In this document: piece by piece, positions 46,997 to 63,006 of the stretch
Numbering within the stretch: position 1 is the first letter of the stretch
Layout of the letters: each line of letters begins with the position of its first letter
Assembly (NCBI GenBank): GCA_032173965.1
Contig: JAVUNC010000004.1
Location: forward strand, 1,874,501-1,938,500
DNA: 64,000 nucleotides
Reading direction: 5' to 3'
From: Sitta carolinensis
Taxonomy: Eukaryota; Chordata; Aves; Passeriformes; Sittidae
Made by a program: the position numbers and the translations under genes
Notes under the pieces: generated by a model
Database searches by the model: none
Told to the model about the DNA's origin: nothing
What the model saw: the letters and a program-made list of their open reading frames with translations, nothing else

Positions 46997-47017
46997 ATGG
47001 CTACTGATCCGACGTGA
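46997..47017 (+). promoter_or_regulatory. Upstream ORF of 6 codons closest to the EXTL3 start
   Basis: The ATG has G at -3 and G at +4 and reads MATDPT then TGA, ending 26 nt before the EXTL3 ATG. Its good context and closeness make it the most likely to divert ribosomes from the weak main start. Confidence 0.35.
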
Positions 47018-47043
47018 TTGCGCGCGCGGCGCCTGTGGAACTC

Positions 47044-51429
<4,386 letters not shown>

Positions 51430-51866
51430 GCAGTGAGGCCAGAGGAGGCCATGGAGCTGCTCTGAGAGCTGGAGCCCCTCTGGAGCCAGGCTGAGAGCTG
51501 GGGGTGTGCCCCTGGAGAAGGGAAGGCTCCAGGGAGAGCTCAGAGCCCCTTGCAGAGCCTAAAGGGGCTCCAGGAGAGCTGGAGAGGGACTGGGGACAAG
51601 GCATGGAGGGACAGGACACAGGGAATGGCTTCCCACTGCCAGAGGGCAGGGAGAGATGGAATATTGGGAAGGAATTGTTCCCTGTGAGGGTGGTGAGGCC
51701 CTGGAATAGAATTCCCAGAGAAGCCGTGGCTGCCCCTGGATCCCTGGCATTGTCCAAGGCCAGGTTGGACAGGGCTTGGAGCAGCCTGGGATGGTGGGAG
51801 GTGTCCCTGCCCATGGCATGGGATGATCTTTCAGGTGCCTTCCCTTCCAGACCATTCTATCATTTA
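51430..51866 (+). mobile_element. CR1 LINE, long 3' fragment, plus strand
   Basis: GCCAGAGGAGGCCATGGAGC, AGCCCCTTGCAGAGCCTAAA, GAGGGACTGGGGACAAGGCA, GGCTGCCCCTGGATCCCTGG, ending TCCAGACCATTCTATCATTT. It lies in the sense orientation of the EXTL3 intron. Confidence 0.96.
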
Positions 51867-52627
51867 ATGTAAATTACAAAGCAATGTGTGTAGCACATTA
51901 AAGAGCCTTTGGAAGCAAAATAGAGTCCTGAACCCCACCAGAGCCACCAGAGAGGTGTGGCTCTGTGCTAGCAGAATTCCCCAAAGGACAATTGGACTTC
52001 TTACTCCATGTGCTGACCTTATTTATTGATGAGTTCCTTGAAATGTCATTTGCAAACTGTGCTGCTTGTCTGTGGTTTGGGGGTTGTCCTCCCAAGCAGA
52101 TTTCTTTTCCCTGGTGGGCTGGGAATTAATCAAGAGTCAAGCTCAAAGCTGCATTGGTACTTGGAATCTTACGTGGATAACGAGATAAACAGGGCTATAG
52201 AACATATTTGATTTTTTTACAAAAAACTTTGACTTAAATATAGATGGCATAATTTACTAAAAATCAGTAAAATTCCTGAGCTGCACAGGAGTCTGATCAA
52301 ATATTCTGTCCCTGTCCCCAGCCTGAAGTGAGTAGGTGGAAATCCAACGTTATGTGAAGTTGTTTGTAGTCACTCAGGGCTGGCCCTGGAACAGATTTAG
52401 GCGCTTTACCCTCACATTTAGAGCTGTAAAAACTCTTCCCATCTCACGTTAATCAGTGTTGCAGCAAACCCCATAGGCTGTGAATGAGAAATCTTGTTTG
52501 TGCAAGCTCCAAACCTCCCTTTTCCCCAGGTGTTTGTTTCTCCAGCACTGCCTTTGGAGAACTCCCCGGGATAGAAGGAGTGCGACTGTTCCAGCTCCAG
52601 CAGCCACATCACAGCCACTGCTGAGCT
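51867..52627. other. Intronic stretch with no recognised feature
   Basis: No repeat or coding similarity is seen. Confidence 0.5.
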
Positions 52628-52806
52628 TTGTTGCCCAGGGAAGCTGTGGCTGCCCCTGGATCCCTGGAAATGTTCCAGGCCAGCTTGGGCAGGGTTTGGA
52701 GCAGCCTGGGGGAGTGGAAGGTGTCCCTGCCCATGCCAGGGGGTGGCACTGGGTGAGCTTTCAGCTCCTTTCCCCCCCCCAAACCGTTCTGGGATTCTGT
52801 GATTTG
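52628..52806 (+). mobile_element. CR1 LINE 3' end, plus strand
   Basis: GGGAAGCTGTGGCTGCCCCT, GAAGGTGTCCCTGCCCATGC, ending AAACCGTTCTGGGATTCTGT. A C run at 52773-52780 precedes the tail. Confidence 0.94.
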
Positions 52807-55800
52807 GGGTTAAACCTTACTTAGCCCGAAGCGATATTTTCACAACCTCTGTTCACATTGTAAGAAGTGACAGCCAGAACTTCCAGCTCCTCTCCCTCTG
52901 CTGGCTCTGTGAGGGCCCTCAGTGGCTGGAAAAGCCCTGCAGCAGTTTGGTTTCTCCTCCTGCTCGGGGCTGAGGTGGGCTGGGAGTGCTGGAGGCATCT
53001 CTGAGCACTTAGGCTGGGTTCAGTGCCAGCTCCTGTGGCTGCCAGCAGTGACTAATCCCTTCCTCCAGCTTTGTTCCAGAATAAGTCGCTGCCTTTGATC
53101 CTTGCAGCCACTTCCAGTGGTGTAACATCCTTTGCTGCTGGCCTGGTGGCTGGCTGAGAGGGCTCATTCCATTCAGCCACTCGTTTAAAAAAGGAATCAT
53201 CTGTGGAAAATGGCTAATCTGGAAGCTCTGCCGGGTCTGCAGCCCTGTTTGGCTGCACACGGGTCCCTCGACATGGCATTTATTAATCAGGAGCAGGCTG
53301 GGCAGGGAATGCTGTCCTGACTTTCCTTTTTCTGTGTAAATGTGCTGTGCTGAGCTGGCTCTGCAGCTCAGATGCCTGAGGTTTGCACGTCCTTTGCAGC
53401 AGAAGGGTTTTTTCACATCTCCGTTCTAAGGAGCACAGCAGGGTCTGTAGGTGATGCTTCTGGCTAAGAGGAGGAGGAGGATGAGGAGGAGGAGGACAGA
53501 AGCTGGTCAGGCTGGTGGCCATGGGGACAGAATGAGCTTCTCTGCAAGCAGCTGGACCCTCAAGCTTGGTTTTCTGCTAAGAGCAGCTCCAACCTTCCAG
53601 ACTATCCAGCAGCTGGAGATAAGCTGCAGTGGTGTGTGAATCCAGGGTGAGATCACCACGCTGGCCAGGAGTTAAAAAAGAGAATAAAACCTCCATGCTC
53701 ATCAACACCACCATGTCAATCGATCCTTTTCCTTCCTGGGAGCTGTGCCTAAATACCAGCTCAGGGTCTGGTTCAGCTTGGTAATTCAATATTTACAAAA
53801 CTCCTCCTTGGTGATTTGATTTGTGCTTTTCTGGGCCAACTCACCTGCTGAAACTCTGGTGAGTCCCAGCTTTATCCTGCTTTTCCCTGCCTTGCTTTGA
53901 CTCACAGCTCTTGTGTTCCAAATGAGGAAAAACCCAGCTTTGCTTCAAGGTCCTGGATTGTGTATGGGAATAGGGAGCTCCAGGTTTACACCCAGAAGGA
54001 ACAATTCACCCAAAATCAGCTGAGGAAATCCCGTTTTCTTAGCACTGAGACACTTCCCCCAGGGAGATTTGCCCCATCCCTGGGTAGAGCAGTCCATGCT
54101 CGGTTCCCCAGCGTTACCAGCAGTGCATCCCAGGTTTGTGAGCTCGGTTTCTCCACGAGAGCAGGTTTAGGAGGCAGGCAGATGTTCCCCACCAGTGCCT
54201 GGTGCTGCTGTTGGCTTTGCAGCACCACCTGCTGCCCGCGGCGCCGGGGAGGCGGCGGATTCCTGCAATCCCTGTGACTCCTGCGCTCTCCATACGCGTT
54301 TGTTTCTGTTGTGTAGCAGCAGAGGAAGGAACAAATTTGCTGCTTAGTTTACCTGCGAATCCTCAAATCCAGATGCTTGTCACTGCAGGGCCGGGCAAAG
54401 GGGCAGCGATGCGTGAACGCGGGATGATAATGGAACAAGCAGCGCCGACTGCTCGGAATTTGCACTTGGAATATTAACTCCAGCACCTTCACAGTCCTCC
54501 CTGCTGCTGCCTAGACCCAGCCCTTCATTCTCCCCCGTGCCAGGTGCTGCTTTGTGAGGGCTTTTCCACGGATCAAACCTTCCTGCAGCCCCAGCTCTCC
54601 CAATCCCCTTGGCTCGGGATGCAGCTAATGGGGTCGGCGACCAGAAGGAAGCGTGTTTGGGGCATTGGAAAGGAAAATCAAGGCAGGGAACCATCCTTGC
54701 ATGCTGCTGGGGACATAATTGGTTGGGTTTTATTGTCACAGGGGCCAGTCCCCTGTGCTGAAGCCATTACACATCACCACAAAAGCTGCCTGTGCATCCC
54801 GAACGCTCCCTGCTTGGAGCAGGCTCTGCCACAACTGCTGGGGGACAAAAGCAGCACGACAGGACCTGGCACTGGGGGCAATGCAGCAGCAAAACCCACC
54901 CTGATTTCCCAGGGCTGCAGTCCTGCTACTTTTAGGGTTTGTATTGAGACCTGTTTAAATACCAAATGTCCCCACATTATTCCATTGGAACAAGCATGGG
55001 GGCGATGGAGTGTGTGGGTGCATTTCCTCTCTTTTTTTCCTTTTATTTTCACCTACTTTTCATCCTCTGTGACTCAGTTATGATGGAACTGAGTGTTGAC
55101 ATCCACTTCACTGCAAGCCATGCCCTTCTCCCCATCAAGCCCCAGAGCCTGGCTATCTGCATTTTCTTTCTTCCCAGGCTTTTATCTGTCCTGGTGGAGC
55201 AGTTCTGCTGTGCAAAGCCATTTGATTGTGCATTCTGCACAGGCTGCCTTATTTGTGAAGACAGCCTTGTCTCCCAGGGTGGCCATAACTTGATGCTGTG
55301 CCACAGGACATGGATGGATCCCCTGGCACAGGAGGGAAGGAACGAGCAGGACTCACTGAGGTCAGGAATTTGGGTATTAAATAGACAGGGGGAAAAAAAA
55401 ATTAAAAAATCAGTGTTTGCTGGAACAAGAGGGACCTCGTGGGGCATTGGGACATCAAAGAGGCAGCTGTGAGGGACATGAGGAGGTTACAAAGAGGAAG
55501 CTCTTGGATATGAGGGTAGAGAAAGAGATGAGGAGCAGGAGAGAGAGTTTTAATCACTGCTTGTTGCTGCGTGTCTCATGGAGCTCTGTGGATCGATCAG
55601 CAAAGACATTGCAGCTCTCAAGGAGAAGGTGATGATTTACTCCCTAGTTTTTTTTTTTTTTTTTTCCCCCTGGACAGTCTCCTACCCCTTTTCCCCACAG
55701 TCCCTTCCCCTTTCCTCACCTGTGTCAGATGAGGAAGCAGATGCTGCTCTCTTACCAAACTCATGGATGCTTCATTTCCCCCATTTTCATAAAATCAAAC

Positions 55801-56189
55801 TTTGGATGGTGATAAAGCCTGATGGGTCTCCTCTCCAAAAAGCAGCACCTGGCTTTTCTTGGACTTTTGGAAAAGGTTCATCTCCTGTGAAAAGCCATTG
55901 GTAACAGGTGGTGGAGTAGCTGGATTCAGAACCAAGGGCTGCAGTTGGTTTTCCCCTTGTCCTGTCACCAGAATGCCTGGAATCACTGCCAGCACCCAGA
56001 AAGGATGGAGCTTTATCTCCTGATGACTGAGGGGATGTCATTTTAGAGCCTATGAGAAAATCAGGGGAAAATCAGTAGTTTTCAGACACTTCTGTTTATT
56101 TAAAGCCTTTAGTTAATTAATGAAAATCTGTGGTAGTCCTGTTAAGAAAAATGAGGATTTTTTTTTTCCCTTCTCCTGAAATTTGCCAA
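52807..56189. other. Long intronic stretch with a CpG-rich patch and simple runs
   Basis: It holds a (GGA)n-like patch at 53468-53497, a T18 run at 55648-55665 and the CpG-rich patch at 54226-54470. A 179-codon frame at 54544-55083 and a 168-codon frame at 54966-55472 have no recognised family. Confidence 0.45.
54226..54470. promoter_or_regulatory. Small CpG-rich patch inside the EXTL3 intron
   Basis: About 18 CpG in about 245 bp, including CCCGCGGCGCCGGGGAGG and ACGCGT, within a CpG-poor intron. It might be an alternative promoter or regulatory element; no TATA box or clear donor site is seen. Confidence 0.2.
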
Positions 56190-56262
56190 AGAACCATCAG
56201 CAAGGAGCTAAGGGCACTGGAGGGAAACTGAGGCACAGAGAAAGCCACACCTGGTCACTGAA
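56190..56262 (-). mobile_element. Possible short MIR remnant, minus strand
   Basis: GGAAACTGAGGCACAGAGAA followed by GCCACACCTGGTCAC matches the complement of the MIR core (GAAACTGAGGCACAGAGAGG...). Only about 45 bp is convincing. Confidence 0.45.
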
Positions 56263-59200
56263 ACATCCACTTGTATGTCTGCATAGAAGTTCACAGAAAT
56301 GCTGTTTTCACCTCTTCCCAGATTTTCTAAGAGCAGAAAGATGGGAAATCTGGTGAAGCTTCTGTCTTCCCAGATAACACTTTCAGATCCAAACAGTTCA
56401 GCAAAATCTTCAGCTTCCTGAATGCTCATTTGAACTGAACTCTGAGGGGTTTGAGCTTCGTGCAGGGAAGAGAAATGGGTTTTGTTCTTGACAGGGAAAG
56501 CATTTGGGACAGGGAAATTCCATCTCCAGCCTGATCATGGCTTTGCTCTCTGAGCTGCCCAGAGCCTGGCTTATCCCTGAGACAAGGGACAGCCCCATCT
56601 TGGGCTCTGACAGGGGAGAGCTGAGAGGGAAAAGCTTCAGAACAGCCATAAACTGGATAATTCTTTCCAGCAGGGCTCATTTTCCTCTTGCTCTGAATGC
56701 AGGTGACAAAACAAATTGATCTCAAAACGCTGGCATTAATGAGGTTGATTTTATCGGAAATTTAGAAAAGGAATTGTTTTGAATTGTGACTATTTCTGTG
56801 AACTCTGTAATTTCTAACACATGCTGGTCCTTAATTCCCAACCCATCCTGTGGCTTGTGGGAGTCTGGATTCATCCCAACCATGTGTTTGGCTGCAATTA
56901 TTAACTGCCTCTTGGTGGAAGCATTTGTTCCTCCTGGATTTTGTTGAAGCAACTATTAAAAGCCTTGGGATAAATCAAGCTTTGGAGGACATGACATTGT
57001 CCATGGCTTGGGTTCTCTGGATAGAAGAATGATGGGCTGGTGTGAGACCAGGTAAAGTAGGATTTAGCCAAGGATTCCAGCAATTAGGATCCACAAATTG
57101 AAGTTTGTGAGCAAAGGGAAATTCCTCACAAACCCATCTAGACCTCGTCTCCAGATCTGTCACTGGCTGGCTCTGCCACCTGGAGGGAAAATTGTGTGTT
57201 TGGGGAAGATGCCTCTCCCTTTATTTGGCCACGTTCAGGAGGACATCCCAGCCCTGTCCTCTGCTGTTGATGGAAATTGCAGTTCAGATGAGTTGTGCTC
57301 CTGGAACAGCAGGAACAAGAGGGATAAAATGCCAATTTTGGGATTGTGGTGTGGGTACTGGGACAGTTCTTTCCTTCTGACATTCCATAAAGGAGCTCTC
57401 ATCACTCCATGATGGATTAGAGGGCAGGTAGCAAGCTGTCTTCATTTCACCCAGAACTTCCCCTGTGAGATCTCAGCCTTCTCATCTCAGAAGTCCCCAG
57501 CAGATTCCGGTCTGGAATCAACCTGGAAGCCAAAAGTGAGTTTATGTGCCTGAGTGCTTTATGGTTGCTGCTCCCAGCCACATAAACATTAATAAATCCA
57601 CTGTCCTCTTCCCATCAAAACAATAACCTGCCTGCAAACTTGATGGCTTCTTGGCTCTGTTTGTATCAGTTTATATTCCAGGGTTTTTTAGTAGCTGCTC
57701 AGTGAGTTATAGTCTGACTCCAATTCCCTCCTCCCTTTGTTGGGCTGTGATGTTCACTTGGATGCCCTCAGATACAAATGTTTGCTCTGAAGCTCTTGTA
57801 GGATGGGTCAGAGCAGCTTTTAAATGCTGGAAACATCTCTGAGCATCCTTGGGTGTGATGGATTCCAAAGAGTGAGCTGCACCAATGTGAACAAATTTAC
57901 GGATCGTGGCATCTGCTCTGCCAGGTGTTTTGTTTTCCTGCTGTGGTGGAAATCCTGTCTGACAGATCCCGAGGAGGAACCTGCTGAAGAAATAATTGCA
58001 CAACAATACAGAGGATTTGCACTGATGAAAGCCTCTGGTAATTAAAGCAGCCGGGCTACCAGCCAAAGAGCAAAGTGTGGAAAGATAATCTCTGCCTCAC
58101 TTAGTGAGCAGAAGGGAGGTATTTCCAATAATCCCCTGGGATCACAGCCCTGGGATTTCCAGCACTTTGCTCCTCAGTGCCTCTCTGCTGTGCATTTCTG
58201 TGTCTCCAGGATGGGAGTTGCTGGGTTCCCCCCATGCCATGCCCTGGTGCTGCACAGCTCTGATGGCTTGGCAAGGGGAGGAGACCCCAGGGGTGCTCCC
58301 GAGCCCCCTCCTAACTTTTCCCTCTCCTGTCTCACAGATGAGATGTGACAGCCCCTCTCAGATCCACCCCTGAGCTCCCAGTCCATTTGCTGCCAGACTT
58401 CTCAGCACAGATCAGGGGACTGGCAGTGTGCCTTTCCCAGGGAAAGCAGAAGTGAAATTAGCTGGTGATGTGCTGAGGGAGGTCTGGGCTTTCATACTTC
58501 AGAAGTTTGAGGGGTTTGCTTGTTTACTGAAATCAGGTCAGGCAGTTGCAGTCTGTGAGTGGTTCTTGGGCTCTCGTGTGGCTCTTCCAAGGAAAACAAG
58601 GAGCTTGTACCTGGCCTGACACAGCCCTGAGTGCTTCCCTGGGAGCACACCTGGGAAAGTGAAGCAGGCTGGGAAAATGAATATTTTTTCCAAAACAAGG
58701 CCAGGCTTTCCCAGTCAGGTCCTCGTGCTGCTCTGCCCTGCCTGGCAGCTTCCCTGTGATCCCCAGAACAGATCCAGGAGCTGGGAGCCAGCTCAGGGCA
58801 GTGGTCACTCCAACCTCATGTGCTCCTCAGGCTCTCTCTGCTCCAGGGATCTGCAGCTGGCTCAGCCAAACTCCTGCAGAATCCCAGGGGTCTGAGTTGG
58901 GTCAAATCTGAAGCAGGAGGGTGGGATGTGTTCCCATCTCGCTGACTGCACACATCCATTCCTGAGCTGCTGGTATTTACCAGTCTGGGAAGTTTTTGCT
59001 TCCCACAAGTGGTTTGGATCCCTCATCCCTGAACTCCAGGCAGTGACACTCCACCTTTTGGATGGAGTTAGAAGCTGCTGCCTGCCCTCTTTCTGTCTCT
59101 TTGCATGTTCTCTTTCTCAACAGTGGTTCCAAATGGCATCTCTGTGTTTTACCTAATATTAGCAAAGTGGGTTTGGTACAGGAAGGGTGTCCCCATTTCA

Positions 59201-59523
59201 TCAGAACAATCCTTTTGCTGTTAAAATCACCACTAAAGCAGCCAAAGGCTGTTGGGAGAGGAAGAAGAGGCACAGAGGATGAAGTTCAGAGCTGACAAAT
59301 AACAGTGGCTGGATGCCCTGCTTGTGCTGAATCCATGCTGGGGACGCTCCTGCTGCTGTCCATCGTCCCCCTGGGGTGTTTCAGCTCTGGCATCTGGGAT
59401 TGTTTCTAGGCTGGGCAGAATTCCATTGGAATTTTCAGGCCTTGAATACCAAGAGAGGATTTGCCAGGTGCAAACAGGTTCATCCAGCTGTAGCTTGAGA
59501 GAGCATCCATAAAGAACCGTGGC
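56263..59523. other. Long intronic stretch with no recognised feature
   Basis: Open frames stay under 120 codons and resemble no family. No repeat is recognised. Confidence 0.5.
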
Positions 59524-59985
59524 ACTGCTGGGCACCTCCAATCCTGGGTTCAGTTTGGGGCCCCAAGAGGGCTGGAGCTGGAAGGGAACGGAGCTGGGGA
59601 AGGGGCTGGAGCCCCAGGAGAGGCTGAGGGAGCTGGGAGGGGCTCAGCCTGGAGCAGAGGAGGCTCAGGGGGCCCTTCTGGCTCTGCACAACTCCTGACA
59701 GGAGGAGACAGCCAGGAGGGATTGGGCTCTGCTCCCAGGGAACAGGGACAGGAGGAGAGGGAACGGGCTCAGGCTGCACCAGGGGAGGGTCAGGTTGGAC
59801 ATCAGGAGGGATTTCTCCATGGAAAGGCTGTCAGGCATTGGAGCTGCCCAGGACAGTGCTGGAATGCCATCCCTGGAGGTGGTTTTAAAACATTTGGATG
59901 TGCTGGGTGTGGAGCATGGGCCAATGGTTGGGTTTGATCACCCTCGATCTCTCCAGCCTTAATGATTCTGTCATTCCATGATCAC
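59524..59985 (+). mobile_element. CR1 LINE, long 3' fragment of another subfamily, plus strand
   Basis: GGCACTGCTGGGCACCTCCA, AATCCTGGGTTCAGTTTGGG, AGCCTGGAGCAGAGGAGGCT, GGTCAGGTTGGACATCAGGA, GCTGGAATGCCATCCCTGGA, ending TTAATGATTCTGTCATTCCA. It differs clearly from the copies at 10338, 38840 and 51430. Confidence 0.95.
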
Positions 59986-62652
59986 ACCTTTGGGAATTGC
60001 CTATTCCACTGCAAAAAAAATACCCAAAAAACCCCACCAAATTAAAAATTTGGGTTATCATTATCAAAAGTCTCCAAAGAGTCAGCGCTTTCTTCTTGAA
60101 ATGACTTTTCTTAGCTTCACAGAAAACAGCAGCTCATAAATCTGGCTTGTGATCCCAGACCTGCCAGTGGAAGTTGGATCATGAGCTTTGCACTCCACAG
60201 TTTTTTTTTCCCTGGGAGCTTTCATGAAAAACACACACAGGAATTTCAGGAAGTTGAGAAGGGAATGAGCTGCAGCAGTGGAAGTATTAGAACATGACAG
60301 CCTGTTATCCCAGGGACCTTCTCTGAGCCAAATAATTGCAATTAATTGTAAAATAAATCTAATTGGACACCCAGCTCCATGTGCATCTCTAATTGCACAG
60401 CCACTAACAGCAACACAGAGAATAAAAACAAGGATCTGCATCCCTTTAATGTTAAAACGAGCATCCTTCTCCTTTCGTTTCTCTGGGAAGACGTGACAGC
60501 TGCTCCTGTATGAAAATGAATAAATAATCAGTTTTATTTGTATCTCAGGCTGTTTTCTCCTCTCGGAGACGAGCGATCCACTGATCTCAGCTTAAAGGGA
60601 GACCAAGTGTTTGCACATTTTCTGTGCATGGACACAGCATCAGTTTAAAAAAACCCAAAACCTTTCCATGGTATCTGCCTGTGTGGTTTTGTTCTCAGCA
60701 GGGGATAATTTATGCTGGGTTTTATGTTGCATTATTTAATTACACGTATTTTTAAAATGCATCTGTTTTGCCAATTTGTATTCAGCGCGCGCTGCCTTTG
60801 GATGGCTTCGGAGCTAAATACCCTTCTCATACCTCTGGAGATGAGTCTTAAAATAGTCTATAAATCCTTTTAATTCCGATTTTCAAAATGCTTGAAGTCA
60901 GAGGTAGCAAAGCTGGAGGTTCAGGGCATAAAGGAGGGGCTGTGGCTGTTTCAAGGTGAAGGAGCAGGGAATCATTAATTCACGAGAAAGGGGATAACAG
61001 TAACTTCCCGACCCATCTTTACAAGGGAGGATTAAAGGCAAAACAAGGAGGTGAAGAATTGCCAGGGGAAACCACTGTGAAAAAAACCAGGGACAGCTCC
61101 TCAGGCAATGCCTGACTGAGGGAACATCCTGCTAAAAGTGTCAGGTTTGGGGACGACGCTCAGATAAATGGATGTTTTTCCTGCCGTGGAGTCAAACGAG
61201 GCAGCAGATTCCAGAGGATTTCTATGGGATGGGTGAGGAGTGATGCCCCCCTTGTCCACCCACAGCTCCATCTGAGCACGTCCTGGGACTCCTGCAGTCC
61301 TGGAGCAGAGCTGGGAGCCAGCTGGGAATGGTGAGGGTGTTGGTGGGAGACACCAGTGAGGAGAGGAGCACGTCCCCTGTGGCTTTGCCTGGATGCAGGA
61401 GGATCCAGGCGTCTCCCCCAGGGTGGCTCTGGATGTGGTGATGAGCTGAGGTCCCGGCCATTCCCATTTGTTGATGGATCAGGATCTGGGTGTGTTAACC
61501 CCAAGGTAACTCCCAAATATCATTGTCCTAACAAACACCTCAAAGCTGCTTTGTGTGCAGCTGCCATTTCGCCTCTGCGTCCCACGTTTTTTAAACGTTC
61601 GTTACGACAAACGTGGCCAAAAGATTGTCTTTTTTTCTTCTTTTTTCACAAAATGCCAGCCTGCTCAGATCTGGCAGCATGTCTGGAAGGAGCTTTGACC
61701 CCCTGCTCACCCGGTGTCCAAGTGCAGGGCAGTAATTCCCGCTGGATTTGCAGCTCATCGGGAGCTGCCACAAACGCCCTGGAGCCCCGTGGTGTGCCAG
61801 AGTCATTTCCTCGAGGTTTTGGGTCTGTGTTAGGAAAAAGAACGTGGTTTGGGGAGGAAAGGCATCATCCCAGAGCCTTGGCTCTGGTGGGAATGCCCTG
61901 CTGGCAGCCCATCTCCTCCCTGCCCATGCAGCCCTGGCAATGTGCCGGGAGGAGCCCGCGTTGTATCGAGTGAGGCCAGAATATTTTATTTCTCACAAAA
62001 TGGGGAACTCCTGGCTGAGCCAAAAGCCTGGATCTGTGCTTTTGGCTTTGGAAAGCAGGATGCTGGCTAGTAGGAGCTGGATGAGTTTCTGTCCTCTGAG
62101 GGTTTTCTCATGGTGGGAGTCGAGGTTGGCAGGAGGGAGAAGGTTCTGCGTGGGCAGGGCAGGACACCAGCGCCGCTGGGCGTGAGGCTGCCCTTGGAAA
62201 TCTTCACTAAGCACCACCATGGTTGTCCTTGGGAGGGGCAGCCAAGCAGATTCGAGGTCTGGGCTGAGAGCCCAGTGATCCTGGCAGCTTTTATGGAGCA
62301 GCTCAGCTTGCCCAGAACAGGTAATGATAAAACACTGAGAAAAATCGACTTTAAAATGTGGCCGGACTCGTGGGATTTACTCCGATGTCATCTCCCTGGG
62401 AATGGGCTGCAGAGATTTTGGGTGGCTTCTCTGGTGATGACAGCAGCTCCTTTGGCTTCTCCTGGGCACCTGTCCTGGCAGAGAGCTTGGCTGCTTGTCA
62501 TGGAGCCAGCGTGCCCAGGATTGGCCTCTCCTCTCCTTCCGTGAAACAGAGCTCAGAGAGATCAGGATCAAAGTCAACTTTAGCAGAGGGAACCTCAGGT
62601 GTGAAGTTTCCATATGGAGCTGGACCCAGAATTCCTGCTGTAGCCAGGATGT
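59986..62652. other. Intronic stretch with possible regulatory blocks
   Basis: 60280-60880 is AT-rich with repeated TAATTG/TTAATT words and contains the palindrome CAGCGCGCGCTG at 60783-60794. An inverted repeat CCACGTTT/AAACGTGG spans 61582-61616. A 205-codon frame at 61356-61973 is not recognised. Confidence 0.45.
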
Positions 62653-63006
62653 TGAGAGAGTCACAGAATCCTCCAGGTTGGAAAAATCCTTCAGGGCCAT
62701 CGAGTCCCAGCTGTGCCTGATTCCCACCTTGTCCCCAAGCCCAGAGCTCTGAGTGTCACATCCAGGACTTTCCTGGGGCACCTCCAGGGATGGGCATTCC
62801 AAACCTGCCTGGGCATTCCCTCCCAGTGCCTGACCACCCTTTCCATGCAGAAATTCCTGCTCTTTACCCAGCCTGACCACCCTTTCCATGCAGAAATTCC
62901 TGCTCTTTACCCAGCCTGACCACCCTTTCCATGCAGAAATTCCTGCTCTTTACCCAGCCTGACCACCCTTTCCATGCAGAAATTCCTGCTCTTTACCCAG
63001 CCTGAG
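62653..63006 (-). mobile_element. CR1 LINE fragment with an internal tandem repeat, minus strand
   Basis: It starts AGTCACAGAATCCTCCAGGT, then GGAAAAATCCTTCAGGGCCA and CACCTCCAGGGATGGGCATT, the complement of a CR1 3' end. From 62829 the same CR1 text is amplified four times. Confidence 0.88.
62829..63000. repeat. Four copies of a 43-bp tandem repeat inside a CR1
   Basis: Copies start at 62829, 62872, 62915 and 62958, each CCTGACCACCCTTTCCATGC plus AGAAATTCCTGCTCTTTACCCAG. The four copies read as identical, which implies very recent duplication. Confidence 0.98.

Larger units (their letters stand above)
46568..47043 (+). promoter_or_regulatory. EXTL3: EXTL3 5' untranslated leader within the large exon, rich in upstream ATGs
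   Basis: If the exon begins at 46568, this leader contains nine ATGs before the main start: 46570, 46598, 46675, 46681, 46688, 46762, 46835, 46911 and 46997. They open eight short frames (46681 is in frame with 46675). All terminate before 47044, so none fuses to EXTL3. The main ATG has a poor context (C at -3, A at +4), whereas several upstream ones are better. This pattern usually means low basal translation governed by reinitiation or leaky scanning; that is inference. From about 46796 the leader is also CpG-dense. Confidence 0.75.
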
